A stretch of 64,000 bases of DNA from JALJPB01 sp034111045 (GTDB lineage: Bacteria > Pseudomonadota > Gammaproteobacteria > Enterobacterales > Alteromonadaceae): contig JAWUYA010000065.1 in the NCBI GenBank assembly GCA_034111045.1, positions 25,813-89,812 of the forward strand, read 5' to 3'. The notes under the pieces were generated by a model, which saw nothing but the letters and a program-made list of their open reading frames with translations, was not told the DNA's origin and did no database searches. Below, one piece after another: positions 45,803 through 53,765 of this stretch. A program made the position numbers and the translations under genes. How positions within the stretch are numbered: position 1 is the stretch's first letter; every line of letters begins with the position of its first letter.

Positions 45803-46720
45803 ATGTTAGCCATTTTCACCTTTATCATTCTCATCCTGTTGTTTATTTTGCTAAAATTAGTCCTGATAGTACCAATGCGTGAAGTTTGCGTTATTGAGCG
45901 TTTAGGCAAATTTCGGGCAGTGATGAAGCCAGGTTTACATTTTTTAATTCCCTTTTTTGATCGCGTCTCTTATCGCCATGAAGTTCGAGAGCAAGTATTG
46001 GATATTCCTTCTCAAAGCTGTATTTCACGTGACAATGTTCAAATTGATGTTGATGGCTTGGTTTATATTAAAGTCATGGATGGTGCTAAAGCGAGTTACG
46101 GGATTGAAGATTATCGCCGAGCGAGCGTTAATTTAGCGCAAACGACTATGCGTTCAGAAATTGGTAAGCTAAAACTCAGTCAAACGTTTTCAGAACGCGA
46201 TACCTTAAATGAAACCATAGTGTGTGAGATTGATAAGGCTTCAGACCCTTGGGGTATTAAAGTCTTACGCTACGAAGTCAGAAATATTACACCTTCAACC
46301 AATGTTATTCATACGCTAGAAAAACAGATGGAGGCCGAGCGTAGAAAACGAGCTGATATCACTTTGGCAGAAGCCGAAAAAGAAGCAACAATCAATTTAT
46401 CTCAAGGCGAGCGCCAAGAAGCCATAAACCTGTCTGAAGGTGATAAACAAAAACAAATCAATGAAGCTCAAGGACGCGCACAAGAAATAACGATTCTTGC
46501 CGATGCTACCGCTGAGGGTATTGGTATGATTGCTGCTGCAGCGTCCAAACCCGGCAGTGAAAAAGCCATTCAGCTCAGGTTACTCGGCCAATTTATTCAA
46601 CAAGTTGGCGGTATTCTTAAAACCGCAGATGTCTCGGTTTTGCCCGCTGAATTAGCTAAGTTAGAAGGGTTTTTCGAAGGCATGGATAAAGTAACACAGA
46701 CCGTTCAAGGAGGTAAATAG
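45803..46720 (+). CDS. SPFH/band 7 (stomatin-like) protein, copy 1
   Basis: 305-residue membrane-anchored SPFH protein of the QmcA/stomatin class. One N-terminal helix (about 2-24) is followed by the SPFH domain (about 25-185) with ERLGKFRAVMKPGLHFLIPF and a helical tail of heptad-like repeats rich in EAEKEA and INLSEG (about 190-250) that drives oligomerisation. GGAGG lies upstream of the start. Its stop overlaps the region of the next SPFH gene. Function is inferred from the family, not proven. Confidence 0.9.
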   Translation: MLAIFTFIILILLFILLKLVLIVPMREVCVIERLGKFRAVMKPGLHFLIPFFDRVSYRHEVREQVLDIPSQSCISRDNVQIDVDGLVYIKVMDGAKASYGIEDYRRASVNLAQTTMRSEIGKLKLSQTFSERDTLNETIVCEIDKASDPWGIKVLRYEVRNITPSTNVIHTLEKQMEAERRKRADITLAEAEKEATINLSQGERQEAINLSEGDKQKQINEAQGRAQEITILADATAEGIGMIAAAASKPGSEKAIQLRLLGQFIQQVGGILKTADVSVLPAELAKLEGFFEGMDKVTQTVQGGK

Positions 46721-46722
46721 TG

Positions 46723-47676
46723 ATGGAAGAAGCAATGATCAATAACAATCTGATTACCGAAAACATCCATTATATGGATTTATTTGTGTTAGTGGTTTGG
46801 GCCACTATTTTTGTTTTTCTAGCATTTAAATTTATCCAAGCGATATGTTTAGTACCTACAAAATCAGCATATATTGTCGAGCGCCTAGGCAAATATCGTT
46901 GCACTTTAGAAGCTGGTTTTCACATGTTATTACCTTTTATTGACCGAGTCGCTTTTATTCAGGATTTAAAAGAAGAAACCATCGATGTACCCCCACAAGA
47001 ATGTTTCTCACGTGATGAAGTCAACGTTGAGGTTGATGGCGTTATTTACATTCAAATAGTAGATTCGGTTAAAGCGAGCTACGGCATTACCGATTATCGT
47101 TTTGCTGCGATGCAGTTAGCTCAAACCACCACACGTTCTGTCATAGGCACCCTAGATTTAGACCGAACGTTTGAAGAACGAGATGTTATTAGTGCAAAAG
47201 TTGTTGAGGTCTTAGACAAAGCAGGTGAAAGCTGGGGCATCAGAGTACACAGATATGAGATCAAAAACATCACTCCGCCACTGACGGTTAAAAATGCCAT
47301 GGAATTACAAGTTAATGCTGAACGTGAGCGCCGTGCTATTTTGGCTAAAAGTTTAGGAGATAAAGCCAGTAGAATTAACCGTTCTGAAGGCCTGATGACA
47401 GAAATGATCAACATTTCAGAAGGAGAAAAACAACGCCAAATAAACTCAGCCGAAGGTAAAGCGTCTGAAATACTCGCTATTGCCCAAGCCACAGGTAATT
47501 CAATCTCTAAAATTGCTGATGCCATCGGCCAACCCGGCGGACAAAAGGCGCTAGAAATGCAATTGAGTGAGCAATATTTGCAACAAATGGCAGGACTTAA
47601 TCAAGCCAACAGAAAAGTGATTTTACCCGCCAACTTGCTAGATTTTAATAGTTGGCTAAGAACGTTAGGTTTGTAG
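46723..47676 (+). CDS. SPFH/band 7 (stomatin-like) protein, copy 2
   Basis: Paralogue of the preceding gene, with the same layout: N-terminal helix (about 18-43), SPFH domain with ERLGKYRCTLEAGFHMLLPF, and a coiled-coil tail (about 200-260). AAGGAGG at 46707-46713 serves the start; either ATG 46723 or the GTG at 46720 could be used. Copy 2 has a longer hydrophilic tip before its helix. The two probably form a hetero-oligomer, each with NfeD, though this is inference. Confidence 0.9.
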   Translation: MEEAMINNNLITENIHYMDLFVLVVWATIFVFLAFKFIQAICLVPTKSAYIVERLGKYRCTLEAGFHMLLPFIDRVAFIQDLKEETIDVPPQECFSRDEVNVEVDGVIYIQIVDSVKASYGITDYRFAAMQLAQTTTRSVIGTLDLDRTFEERDVISAKVVEVLDKAGESWGIRVHRYEIKNITPPLTVKNAMELQVNAERERRAILAKSLGDKASRINRSEGLMTEMINISEGEKQRQINSAEGKASEILAIAQATGNSISKIADAIGQPGGQKALEMQLSEQYLQQMAGLNQANRKVILPANLLDFNSWLRTLGL

Positions 47677-47723
47677 TCATCATCTATCTTATTTGTGATG
47701 CCGTGGTAAATAGACTCTTTTTA

Positions 47724-47957
47724 TCATGCGTCACAGTTCTCATTCACAGAGAATAACCTTATAAGCTTGTTGATAACAAAATAGAACAAGACAGTTAAAA
47801 CGGCAATTGAAACGTGTGTGGCCAGCGTTTTAAATTCACTATTTTGCTGCCATAAAAAAACAATGCCGTTGAGGTTTACATAAAACAAATCAAGCAAGGT
47901 GATGTGTACCCATATCACTAAGAATAAAATTTTCGATTTATTTGTTATAAGAGACAT
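47724..47957 (-). CDS. Small predicted membrane protein
   Basis: About 77 residues from ATG 47957, or 85 from a TTG at 47981. Two hydrophobic helices are visible, LFLVIWVHITLLDLFYV and VSIAVLTVLFYFVINKLI, with a short loop between. No family is recognised and there is no strong ribosome binding site, so expression is uncertain. It lies convergent to the SPFH genes and downstream of the epimerase gene. Confidence 0.5.
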   Translation of the reverse strand: MSLITNKSKILFLVIWVHITLLDLFYVNLNGIVFLWQQNSEFKTLATHVSIAVLTVLFYFVINKLIRLFSVNENCDA

Positions 47958-48004
47958 AGATGAGGCCAATTTATTTTCCAAAAGCGTAAAGGATAAGGCG
48001 GTTA

Positions 48005-48040
48005 ACTTAAGCAGTTGACTTAAGCAGTTGACTTAAGCAG
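48005..48040. repeat. 13-base tandem repeat at the 3' end of the epimerase gene
   Basis: CTTAAGCAGTTGA recurs with a period of 13 bases, giving three copies of TTAAGCAGTT across 48005-48042. The last copy contains the stop codon of the gene on the - strand, so the duplication multiplied the end of the gene without altering its product. Confidence 0.85.
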
Positions 48041-48887
48041 TTAACCAGGTAAGTAAATCGTTATATACAAATTGATAATTAAGTTCTTTGTACACTTTTT
48101 CTCCTACCACTTCTTTCGACAATATTGCCTCTCGACCGTTAACCGTTTTAATGAAGTCAGGTTGAGGTAAATTAAGGGCCTGAGCAGCTTGTTGGTAAAA
48201 AAACGCTCTGGTGGTGTGGGTAGTACTGACGCCATTAAATATAACTTGATTTAAAGACGGCACGCTTGGTCGTAACAATAGCGCTTCAATAATTCCTACC
48301 GCATCTTTTTGATGAATTAAATTAACCACACTATCAGGGTTTGCAAGTGCCTTTTTAGCGGATAAAAAACGGCCGGGATGACGCTCTGGTCCTATCAAAC
48401 CAGATAAACGAATAATATTTGCTTGCCGAGTAAATTTTAGCACCTCTTGCTCAGCATCATGAATAATTTGGACTTTATTTGCCGTAAAGTCTAGGTCGTT
48501 TTGCTCATCCACTTTCCCTGATAAACCGTTATAAACTGCCGTACTGCTGATCAAAATAATATGTTCTACATCCGCTAACTCGGCACTAGCAACAATTTGT
48601 TTTATTTTTTCAGGGTAATCGCTTTGGCCAAGCTTTACTCTAGGGGGTAGGCATATAACTAATTGATATGCTGAGAATATAGTGTGTTGGGCCAACTGAT
48701 GAACTGAAAAGACTGTCGGCAAAGCTAATTTTTTCGCATTAATCCCCTGCGCAACTAATTTACTGGCACTTTCATCATGCCCGGTTGTTGCTAAAATTTT
48801 GTGGTTAGTGCCTAGTAACTGTTGAGCTAATGCGGTACCCAGCCAACCACAGCCTATAATACCTACTGTCTTAAATGCTTTTTTCAT
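48033..48887 (-). CDS. NAD-dependent epimerase-like protein (YeeZ type)
   Basis: 284-residue Rossmann-fold protein of the extended short-chain dehydrogenase class. The nucleotide motif is GCGWLGTALAQQL at residues 12-24. The segment ILISSTAVYNG replaces the classical active-site region and the catalytic YxxxK is degenerate, as in YeeZ-like proteins. Substrate is unknown. The gene ends inside a 13-base tandem repeat, and an NTF2-like pseudogene lies just upstream on the same strand. Confidence 0.78.
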   Translation of the reverse strand: MKKAFKTVGIIGCGWLGTALAQQLLGTNHKILATTGHDESASKLVAQGINAKKLALPTVFSVHQLAQHTIFSAYQLVICLPPRVKLGQSDYPEKIKQIVASAELADVEHIILISSTAVYNGLSGKVDEQNDLDFTANKVQIIHDAEQEVLKFTRQANIIRLSGLIGPERHPGRFLSAKKALANPDSVVNLIHQKDAVGIIEALLLRPSVPSLNQVIFNGVSTTHTTRAFFYQQAAQALNLPQPDFIKTVNGREAILSKEVVGEKVYKELNYQFVYNDLLTWLTA

Positions 48888-48899
48888 AAGTTTTTTGCT

Positions 48900-49112
48900 T
48901 CTGTTGTATGCTTTATTATTTTTTCAACGATTTGTCGCCTCTGCACCTAAAAAAACAAGCCGTCATCACTCAGTAAATGAACCGAGCCAATACGGTTGGC
49001 ATCAGACGCTGCTTGATGAAAACGGTTAATGACTTTGTTCATCCTTGGAGTAGCGTTTACTGAAGAAACAAACGCCTCTGGCTGAGTAACAATAACAGGC
49101 TAAGCTCGGTCA
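48900..49112 (-). pseudogene. Remnant of an NTF2/SnoaL-like protein
   Basis: Frame from 49042 encodes MNKVINRFHQAASDANRIGS followed by VHLLSDDGLFF and a stop at 48947. The stop arises in a run of seven T's. Reading on with a changed run length gives LFLGAEATNR followed by TGA, which resembles the FLGTDATERW signature of NTF2-like (DUF4440/SnoaL-type) proteins, with tryptophan turned into a stop. The C-terminal part is missing, as the next gene starts at 48887. Upstream, a start with a leucine-rich leader at 49112 in another frame (MTELSLLLLL) suggests a lost signal peptide. Confidence 0.45.
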
Positions 49113-49126
49113 TACTATGGCTCAAA

Positions 49127-50041
49127 CTATTCATTGGTTTTTATATCATTACAATCCGCGATTACAACATAAACACCATTAAAAACTGCCGCAATTTTAT
49201 CTCCGGCCATCACATTAACACTAAGGGTAAAACGTGTTTTTTTGCCTGTTGTTAACGCCGTTAATTTCCCTTTTACCTGATCAACAGACGTTATCGCATA
49301 AGCAGGTCCCTTTATCGGTTCAAGGTAATCAATAGTCGCATGAGCTAAAACAATGTCGCCCTTAAGTTTTGCATGTTCAAGTTGCATATAAACCCAGCCC
49401 CAGCCAGTTAATGTAGCCAGAGTATAAATGCTACCCGCAAACATCGTATGGTGCAGATTTTGATTAAAAGCTGGATCACAATTTGTCACTAACGATTTTT
49501 GATCATAATGAGCAATATTAAGGTTCATTGCTTTGCTTAACGGGATAGTATCATGCCAAATAGTTTGTAATGCCCGTGCCAACTCAACATTATTATTGTT
49601 AAGTGCCGTTAACTCTCTCGTCATAGCTATATGGCGTATTTCATCATATAACACATGAGAAAAACCTGTAGCTTTATACCCCATAGTTTCATAAAAACTA
49701 ACCGCACTTTCTCTTGCATTTAAGGTGATAGTTCGCACGCCTTGCATACTGGCTACTTGTTCTAAGGCTTGAATTATTTTTTTTCCTAATCCCTGCCCTT
49801 GGCAGTTTTCATCAACGGCCATATACCTAATTTGTGCCTCGCTTTGACTTACCTTATGCAAACGACCCACAGCCAATACCTGATGCTGTTCATTAACAAG
49901 CATCCGATGCACTGACTGTTGCTCTAACTCATCTTGTTCTGAGCCAAGGGGCTTATGCCAAGGTTTACGCAATATTTTCCAGCGCAATTGGTAATAGCTA
50001 TCAAACTCTTGTTGGGTGATTGGTGTTACACTGTCATTCAT
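49127..50041 (-). CDS. YiiD-like GNAT acetyltransferase / hotdog thioesterase fusion
   Basis: 304-residue two-domain protein. The N-terminal half (about 1-145) is a GNAT domain with VDENCQGQGLGKKIIQALE as acetyl-CoA loop. The C-terminal half (about 155-300) is a hotdog domain of the YiiD_C type with HHTMFAGSIYTLATLTGWG. E. coli YiiD has the same fusion and has been linked to fatty acid initiation by malonyl-ACP decarboxylation. The neighbours dtd and yihY also surround yiiD in E. coli, which supports orthology. Confidence 0.85.
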   Translation of the reverse strand: MNDSVTPITQQEFDSYYQLRWKILRKPWHKPLGSEQDELEQQSVHRMLVNEQHQVLAVGRLHKVSQSEAQIRYMAVDENCQGQGLGKKIIQALEQVASMQGVRTITLNARESAVSFYETMGYKATGFSHVLYDEIRHIAMTRELTALNNNNVELARALQTIWHDTIPLSKAMNLNIAHYDQKSLVTNCDPAFNQNLHHTMFAGSIYTLATLTGWGWVYMQLEHAKLKGDIVLAHATIDYLEPIKGPAYAITSVDQVKGKLTALTTGKKTRFTLSVNVMAGDKIAAVFNGVYVVIADCNDIKTNE

Positions 50042-50098
50042 TAACTTTCATAACTCCTGTTATATCCCTTGATTTTATTTACGGTAAACCAATAATCT

Positions 50099-50902
50099 AT
50101 GCAACTCGCCAAACATATCGACAATAGCAAACTTCTTTATTTGAACCAAAGTTACGGTAATAAAAGCGCCGATGCAATATCAATTAACGAAAACCATTGC
50201 TTTCGATGGATTGCTTTTGGAGACGTCATACAAAGTGTCATGCACAAAAGAAAGCCTTGGTTACCCACTTTGCCTCATCAAACAATAATGTTATTACCGT
50301 TAATATTTTTTAAGCCACAAAATATTATTGAGCTAGGTTTAGGTGGCGGGAATCTTGCGCGATTTTTATCCCATCTCTCTGATAAGATCAGTTTTACTAG
50401 TGTTGAATGTAACTCTGTGGTTATTGACTGTTTTGAGCAATACTTTAACCCTCAAAACGCGCCAATATCAATCATTCATAATAGAGCCGAAACTTGGTTA
50501 ATGGATAAAAAATTAAGTAAGCAACACACTAAGTCACTGGACTGGTTGATTTGTGATGTGTATCAACAACAGTTAATTGATTTTAAAGAAACAATTAACT
50601 TACTAGAGGTTTTTATGTCTTCAATCTCTAGTAATACCTGTTTGTCGATCAATTTACCCGACGCTAATGATCAGGAGGTTAATTTATGTTTAACTATATT
50701 ACACCAACTACAGAGTAATCATCGTATCCTATATTTTCATGTCCCTAACTATCTCAACATTGTCATCCATATCATACCTGAGCACTGGCCAGTTGACTTT
50801 CCAAATAGAAGCAATAAACACTCTTACTTAAATAAAAGAATCTATAAACGGGCATTAACATTTTGGTCGTATTTTAAAAAAACAACACCAATACCTGATT
50901 AA
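50099..50902 (+). CDS. Spermidine synthase-like methyltransferase fold protein
   Basis: 267-residue protein with a Rossmann-like methyltransferase core. The binding loop IIELGLGGGNLARFL and FTSVECNSVVID supply the cofactor glycines and the acidic residue after strand 2; LDWLICDVY is the strand 4 region. The pattern resembles spermidine synthase-like proteins, but the typical active-site DxxDP is not present, so polyamine synthesis is not supported. It stands alone on the + strand among - strand genes. Function unknown. Confidence 0.7.
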   Translation: MQLAKHIDNSKLLYLNQSYGNKSADAISINENHCFRWIAFGDVIQSVMHKRKPWLPTLPHQTIMLLPLIFFKPQNIIELGLGGGNLARFLSHLSDKISFTSVECNSVVIDCFEQYFNPQNAPISIIHNRAETWLMDKKLSKQHTKSLDWLICDVYQQQLIDFKETINLLEVFMSSISSNTCLSINLPDANDQEVNLCLTILHQLQSNHRILYFHVPNYLNIVIHIIPEHWPVDFPNRSNKHSYLNKRIYKRALTFWSYFKKTTPIPD

Positions 50903-50905
50903 ATA

Positions 50906-51343
50906 TTAACACGTTAACGTAAAGGTTACCGGACCATCATTTAACAAACGTACCTTCATATCGGCACCAAACTCACCCGTTGGTACTTCAAAGCCAAACT
51001 CTCTTAACTGTTGACAATAATATTGATAAAGACTTTCACTAAACTCGGGTTTAGCGGCAGAAGTAAAACTGGGCCGTAATCCTTTATGCGTTTCTGCGGC
51101 TAAGGTAAATTGAGAGACCACTAATATATCACCACCAATTTGTTTAACGTTTAAGTTCATTTTCCCTTGCTCATCTTCAAACACACGATAACCTGCGACT
51201 CGTTCAGCCATTCTTTTAGCTTTAACTTCAGTATCATCAGGTTCGATGGCTAAAAACACCAATAGTCCTTCATCTATCTGTCCTATAATTTTATCATTTA
51301 CTGTCACACTTGCTTGTGTGACTCGTTGAAGTAACGCTATCAT
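50906..51343 (-). CDS. dtd: D-aminoacyl-tRNA deacylase
   Basis: Proofreading enzyme that frees tRNA from D-amino acids and from mischarged glycine. The 145 residues open with MIALLQRVTQASVTV, carry SQFTLAAET, and end with the GPVT motif in NDGPVTFTL; these are the two motifs forming the cross-subunit active site. It sits beside the Pip-like aminopeptidase and close to yihY, as in related genomes. Confidence 0.96.
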   Translation of the reverse strand: MIALLQRVTQASVTVNDKIIGQIDEGLLVFLAIEPDDTEVKAKRMAERVAGYRVFEDEQGKMNLNVKQIGGDILVVSQFTLAAETHKGLRPSFTSAAKPEFSESLYQYYCQQLREFGFEVPTGEFGADMKVRLLNDGPVTFTLTC

Positions 51344-51351
51344 TAAATTGT

Positions 51352-52323
51352 TTACCTTTGGATTTTTTCTTCAATAAAGTGGGCCATTACATCGCTAGCC
51401 TTACAAAAAGCATCTATTGTCTGGCTTTCAAAACCACTATGTCCTGCACAAGGTAAGATTTGTAATTGTGCATTTTCCCAATGTTGCACTAATTTGTCAG
51501 CAACAGATAGCTGACAAATCATATCAAACCGACCATGAATAATAATTGCGGGGATATTATCTATTTTTTTGATGTTGTCTAAAATATAGTTTTCAGTAAT
51601 GAAACATTTATTAATAAAAAAATGACTGGATATTTTTGCCATACATAAGGCTTGATGAGGATCATCTACTTGCGCCATACCAATATTATGATGCTCTAGT
51701 GTTGATAGCTGTAGCTCCCATAAACACCAAGATTTACTGGCCGCAATAACCGCCACCTCATTATCTGAAATGAGTGTGTGATGATAAGCCCTCAGGGGAT
51801 CTAGTCGCTCTTTGTTGGTTAAAGGTGCAATAAATTTACGATAATATTCTGGATAAAACTTTGCCGCTCCCTCCTTGTTATAAAGCCAGTTATATTCTAA
51901 TTGGCTGCCTAGGAAAATGCCCCGTAAAATAAAGCCTAAAATATTATTCGCATATTGAATACCATAGGCCAACGCTAAAGTCGTTCCCCAAGAGCCTCCA
52001 GTGACCAACCATTGACTGATGTCTAAATATTCACGAATGAATTCAATGTCGACAATCAAGTGTTCAAGGGTGTTGTACTCAATATCAGGAGATGGCTTCG
52101 ATCGCCCACACCCCCTTTGGTCAAAAAGAATGATACGATATTTACTGGGGTCGAAGTATCTGCGATGATTTTTATTGCAACCTCCTCCTGGACCGCCGTG
52201 TAAATAGAGTACCGGAATACCATTAGGGTTACCTGATTGTTCAATATAGAGTTGATGGCCATCACCGACTTTCAGCCACTCTTGTTGGTATGATGATATT
52301 TTAGGGAATAAGGAACGAGACAT
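51352..52323 (-). CDS. pip: Prolyl aminopeptidase (proline iminopeptidase)
   Basis: Alpha/beta-hydrolase removing N-terminal proline from peptides. The oxyanion region HGGPGGGCN, the nucleophile in GGSWGTTLALAYG and the GRFDMICQ segment with the catalytic aspartate fit family S33. I start at ATG 52323 (323 residues, MSRSLFPKI); a TTG at 52335 is less likely. It ends eight bases before dtd. Confidence 0.92.
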   Translation of the reverse strand: MSRSLFPKISSYQQEWLKVGDGHQLYIEQSGNPNGIPVLYLHGGPGGGCNKNHRRYFDPSKYRIILFDQRGCGRSKPSPDIEYNTLEHLIVDIEFIREYLDISQWLVTGGSWGTTLALAYGIQYANNILGFILRGIFLGSQLEYNWLYNKEGAAKFYPEYYRKFIAPLTNKERLDPLRAYHHTLISDNEVAVIAASKSWCLWELQLSTLEHHNIGMAQVDDPHQALCMAKISSHFFINKCFITENYILDNIKKIDNIPAIIIHGRFDMICQLSVADKLVQHWENAQLQILPCAGHSGFESQTIDAFCKASDVMAHFIEEKIQR

Positions 52324-52414
52324 ATCTGTAACCAATCAAGCTAAACCATCAAATAAGTTTATACGCTAACCTGTAAATTAGCATTAAGCCAGACCTAATT
52401 AAACTTTAATTTTA

Positions 52415-53275
52415 TTAACTCACTTTCTTCACTATCCTTTCAATAAACTCTTGTAAACTAACGGTAAAAACAGCACCAATGAGAACAATCAACCAAGAAA
52501 GATACACCCAAAGAAACAGTATTGGAATAATGGCTAGCGCACCATAAATAGCTTGATAAGAAGGCAATTCAGTCACATAAATAACAAAAGCTTTTTTAGC
52601 AAATTCAAATAATAGCGCCGCCAAAAAAGCGCCAAAAACAGCAAATTTTATCGGAACCGCCTTGTTCGGTACTAACGTATATAATAAGGTAAAAGCGGCT
52701 ACAGAGGTAAGCATAGGCAACACACGGACGAATAGGCTTACCGTACCTAAGGCTTCATATTCACCAAAAGAAACCATAGAAGCCAAATAAGAGCTAACGC
52801 CAATACCACTTCCAACTAGCACAGGCCCCAAAGTTAACACCATCCAGTACATAGAAAATGAGGTAACTAAACGACGTTTTTCTTTTATCCGCCAAATGGC
52901 ATTTAAGCTTTTATCTATCGCCGAGATTAATAACAGCGCCAACATAAAGAGGAAAGATATAGCGACAGCAGACATTTTTGAAGCATTATCAACAAACCTT
53001 GTAATGTACTGTTGAACAATATCACCCGCTGTAGGAACAAAATTGCTATAAACAAAAGACTCAATCACTTGCCGTACATCAGAAAAAATAGGAAAGGCCG
53101 TCATTACCGACAACATCACTACCACTAGGGGTACAAGTGACATTAGAGAAACATAGGCTAAAAACCCTGCAATAACATGAATTTGTTGTCGTTTGATTCG
53201 TCGAAGCCAATACTGCAAAAAAGCAATGATTGTTGGCCAAGTAAGAAATGTCAATTTATCAATTTTAAGATTCAT
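52415..53275 (-). CDS. yihY: YihY family inner membrane protein
   Basis: Polytopic protein (UPF0761), once thought to be RNase BN, which is wrong for this family. The helices are visible in the first half (VIAGFLAYVSLMSLVPLVVVML), and others end at LFLWVYLSWLIVLIGAVF. The motif SLVPLVVV and the SAIDKSLNAIWRI segment are family hallmarks. I start at ATG 53275 (286 residues). Function unresolved; it lies with pip, dtd and yiiD as in E. coli. Confidence 0.9.
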   Translation of the reverse strand: MNLKIDKLTFLTWPTIIAFLQYWLRRIKRQQIHVIAGFLAYVSLMSLVPLVVVMLSVMTAFPIFSDVRQVIESFVYSNFVPTAGDIVQQYITRFVDNASKMSAVAISFLFMLALLLISAIDKSLNAIWRIKEKRRLVTSFSMYWMVLTLGPVLVGSGIGVSSYLASMVSFGEYEALGTVSLFVRVLPMLTSVAAFTLLYTLVPNKAVPIKFAVFGAFLAALLFEFAKKAFVIYVTELPSYQAIYGALAIIPILFLWVYLSWLIVLIGAVFTVSLQEFIERIVKKVS

Positions 53276-53363
53276 ATTTTCTAACAATTATTTTCTTTCT
53301 AAGAAATAAAAATAGTTTATGATAGCTATCTTAGCTTATATGTGGCGATAAAGAAGGATAAAA

Positions 53364-53591
53364 ATGGCAAATCAAGGCTCTGTTGGTAATGTGATTGCTG
53401 CCATCTGTAATATATTCTTCCCGGGATTAGGGCAATTAGTGCAAGGTCGGCTATTAGCAGCGTTAGTCTTTGCGATCATAACCGTTGGTGGCTATGCATT
53501 AGGGTGGTTAATATTTCCAGCCGTGATTGCAGCCATTTTTCATTTATGGTCAATTATCGATGCCGCAAAATATAATGTCTTGGATGATTAA
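53364..53591 (+). CDS. Small membrane protein, TM2-like
   Basis: 75-residue protein with two hydrophobic helices (about 6-40 and 44-64), joined through NIFFPGLGQLVQGRLLAAL. The PGLGQLxxGR element between helices is typical of TM2-like small proteins. It is preceded by AAGGA at a good distance, so it is probably real. It is divergent from yihY. Function unknown. Confidence 0.75.
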   Translation: MANQGSVGNVIAAICNIFFPGLGQLVQGRLLAALVFAIITVGGYALGWLIFPAVIAAIFHLWSIIDAAKYNVLDD

Positions 53592-53698
53592 CAAGGCTCA
53601 ACATAAGAGTAATAGAGTTAGACCTCGCATTTATATACCTTGCCTTTTATATAAGGCCGATAAACGCTTACCTTTTAGTACGCTTTGACCATTAATAC

Positions 53699-53730
53699 AA
53701 AAAACCCTCAAACGTTATAATTTAAAGGGC
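53699..53730 (-). terminator. Terminator of purD
   Basis: On the - strand GCCCTTTAAA (53730-53721) pairs with TTTGAGGG (53712-53705) with one bulged base and an eight-base loop, followed by six T's (53704-53699). It follows the purD stop by 36 bases. Confidence 0.65.
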
Positions 53731-53765
53731 TTTATATGATTTCTCACGCTGTAATAACAACTGAA

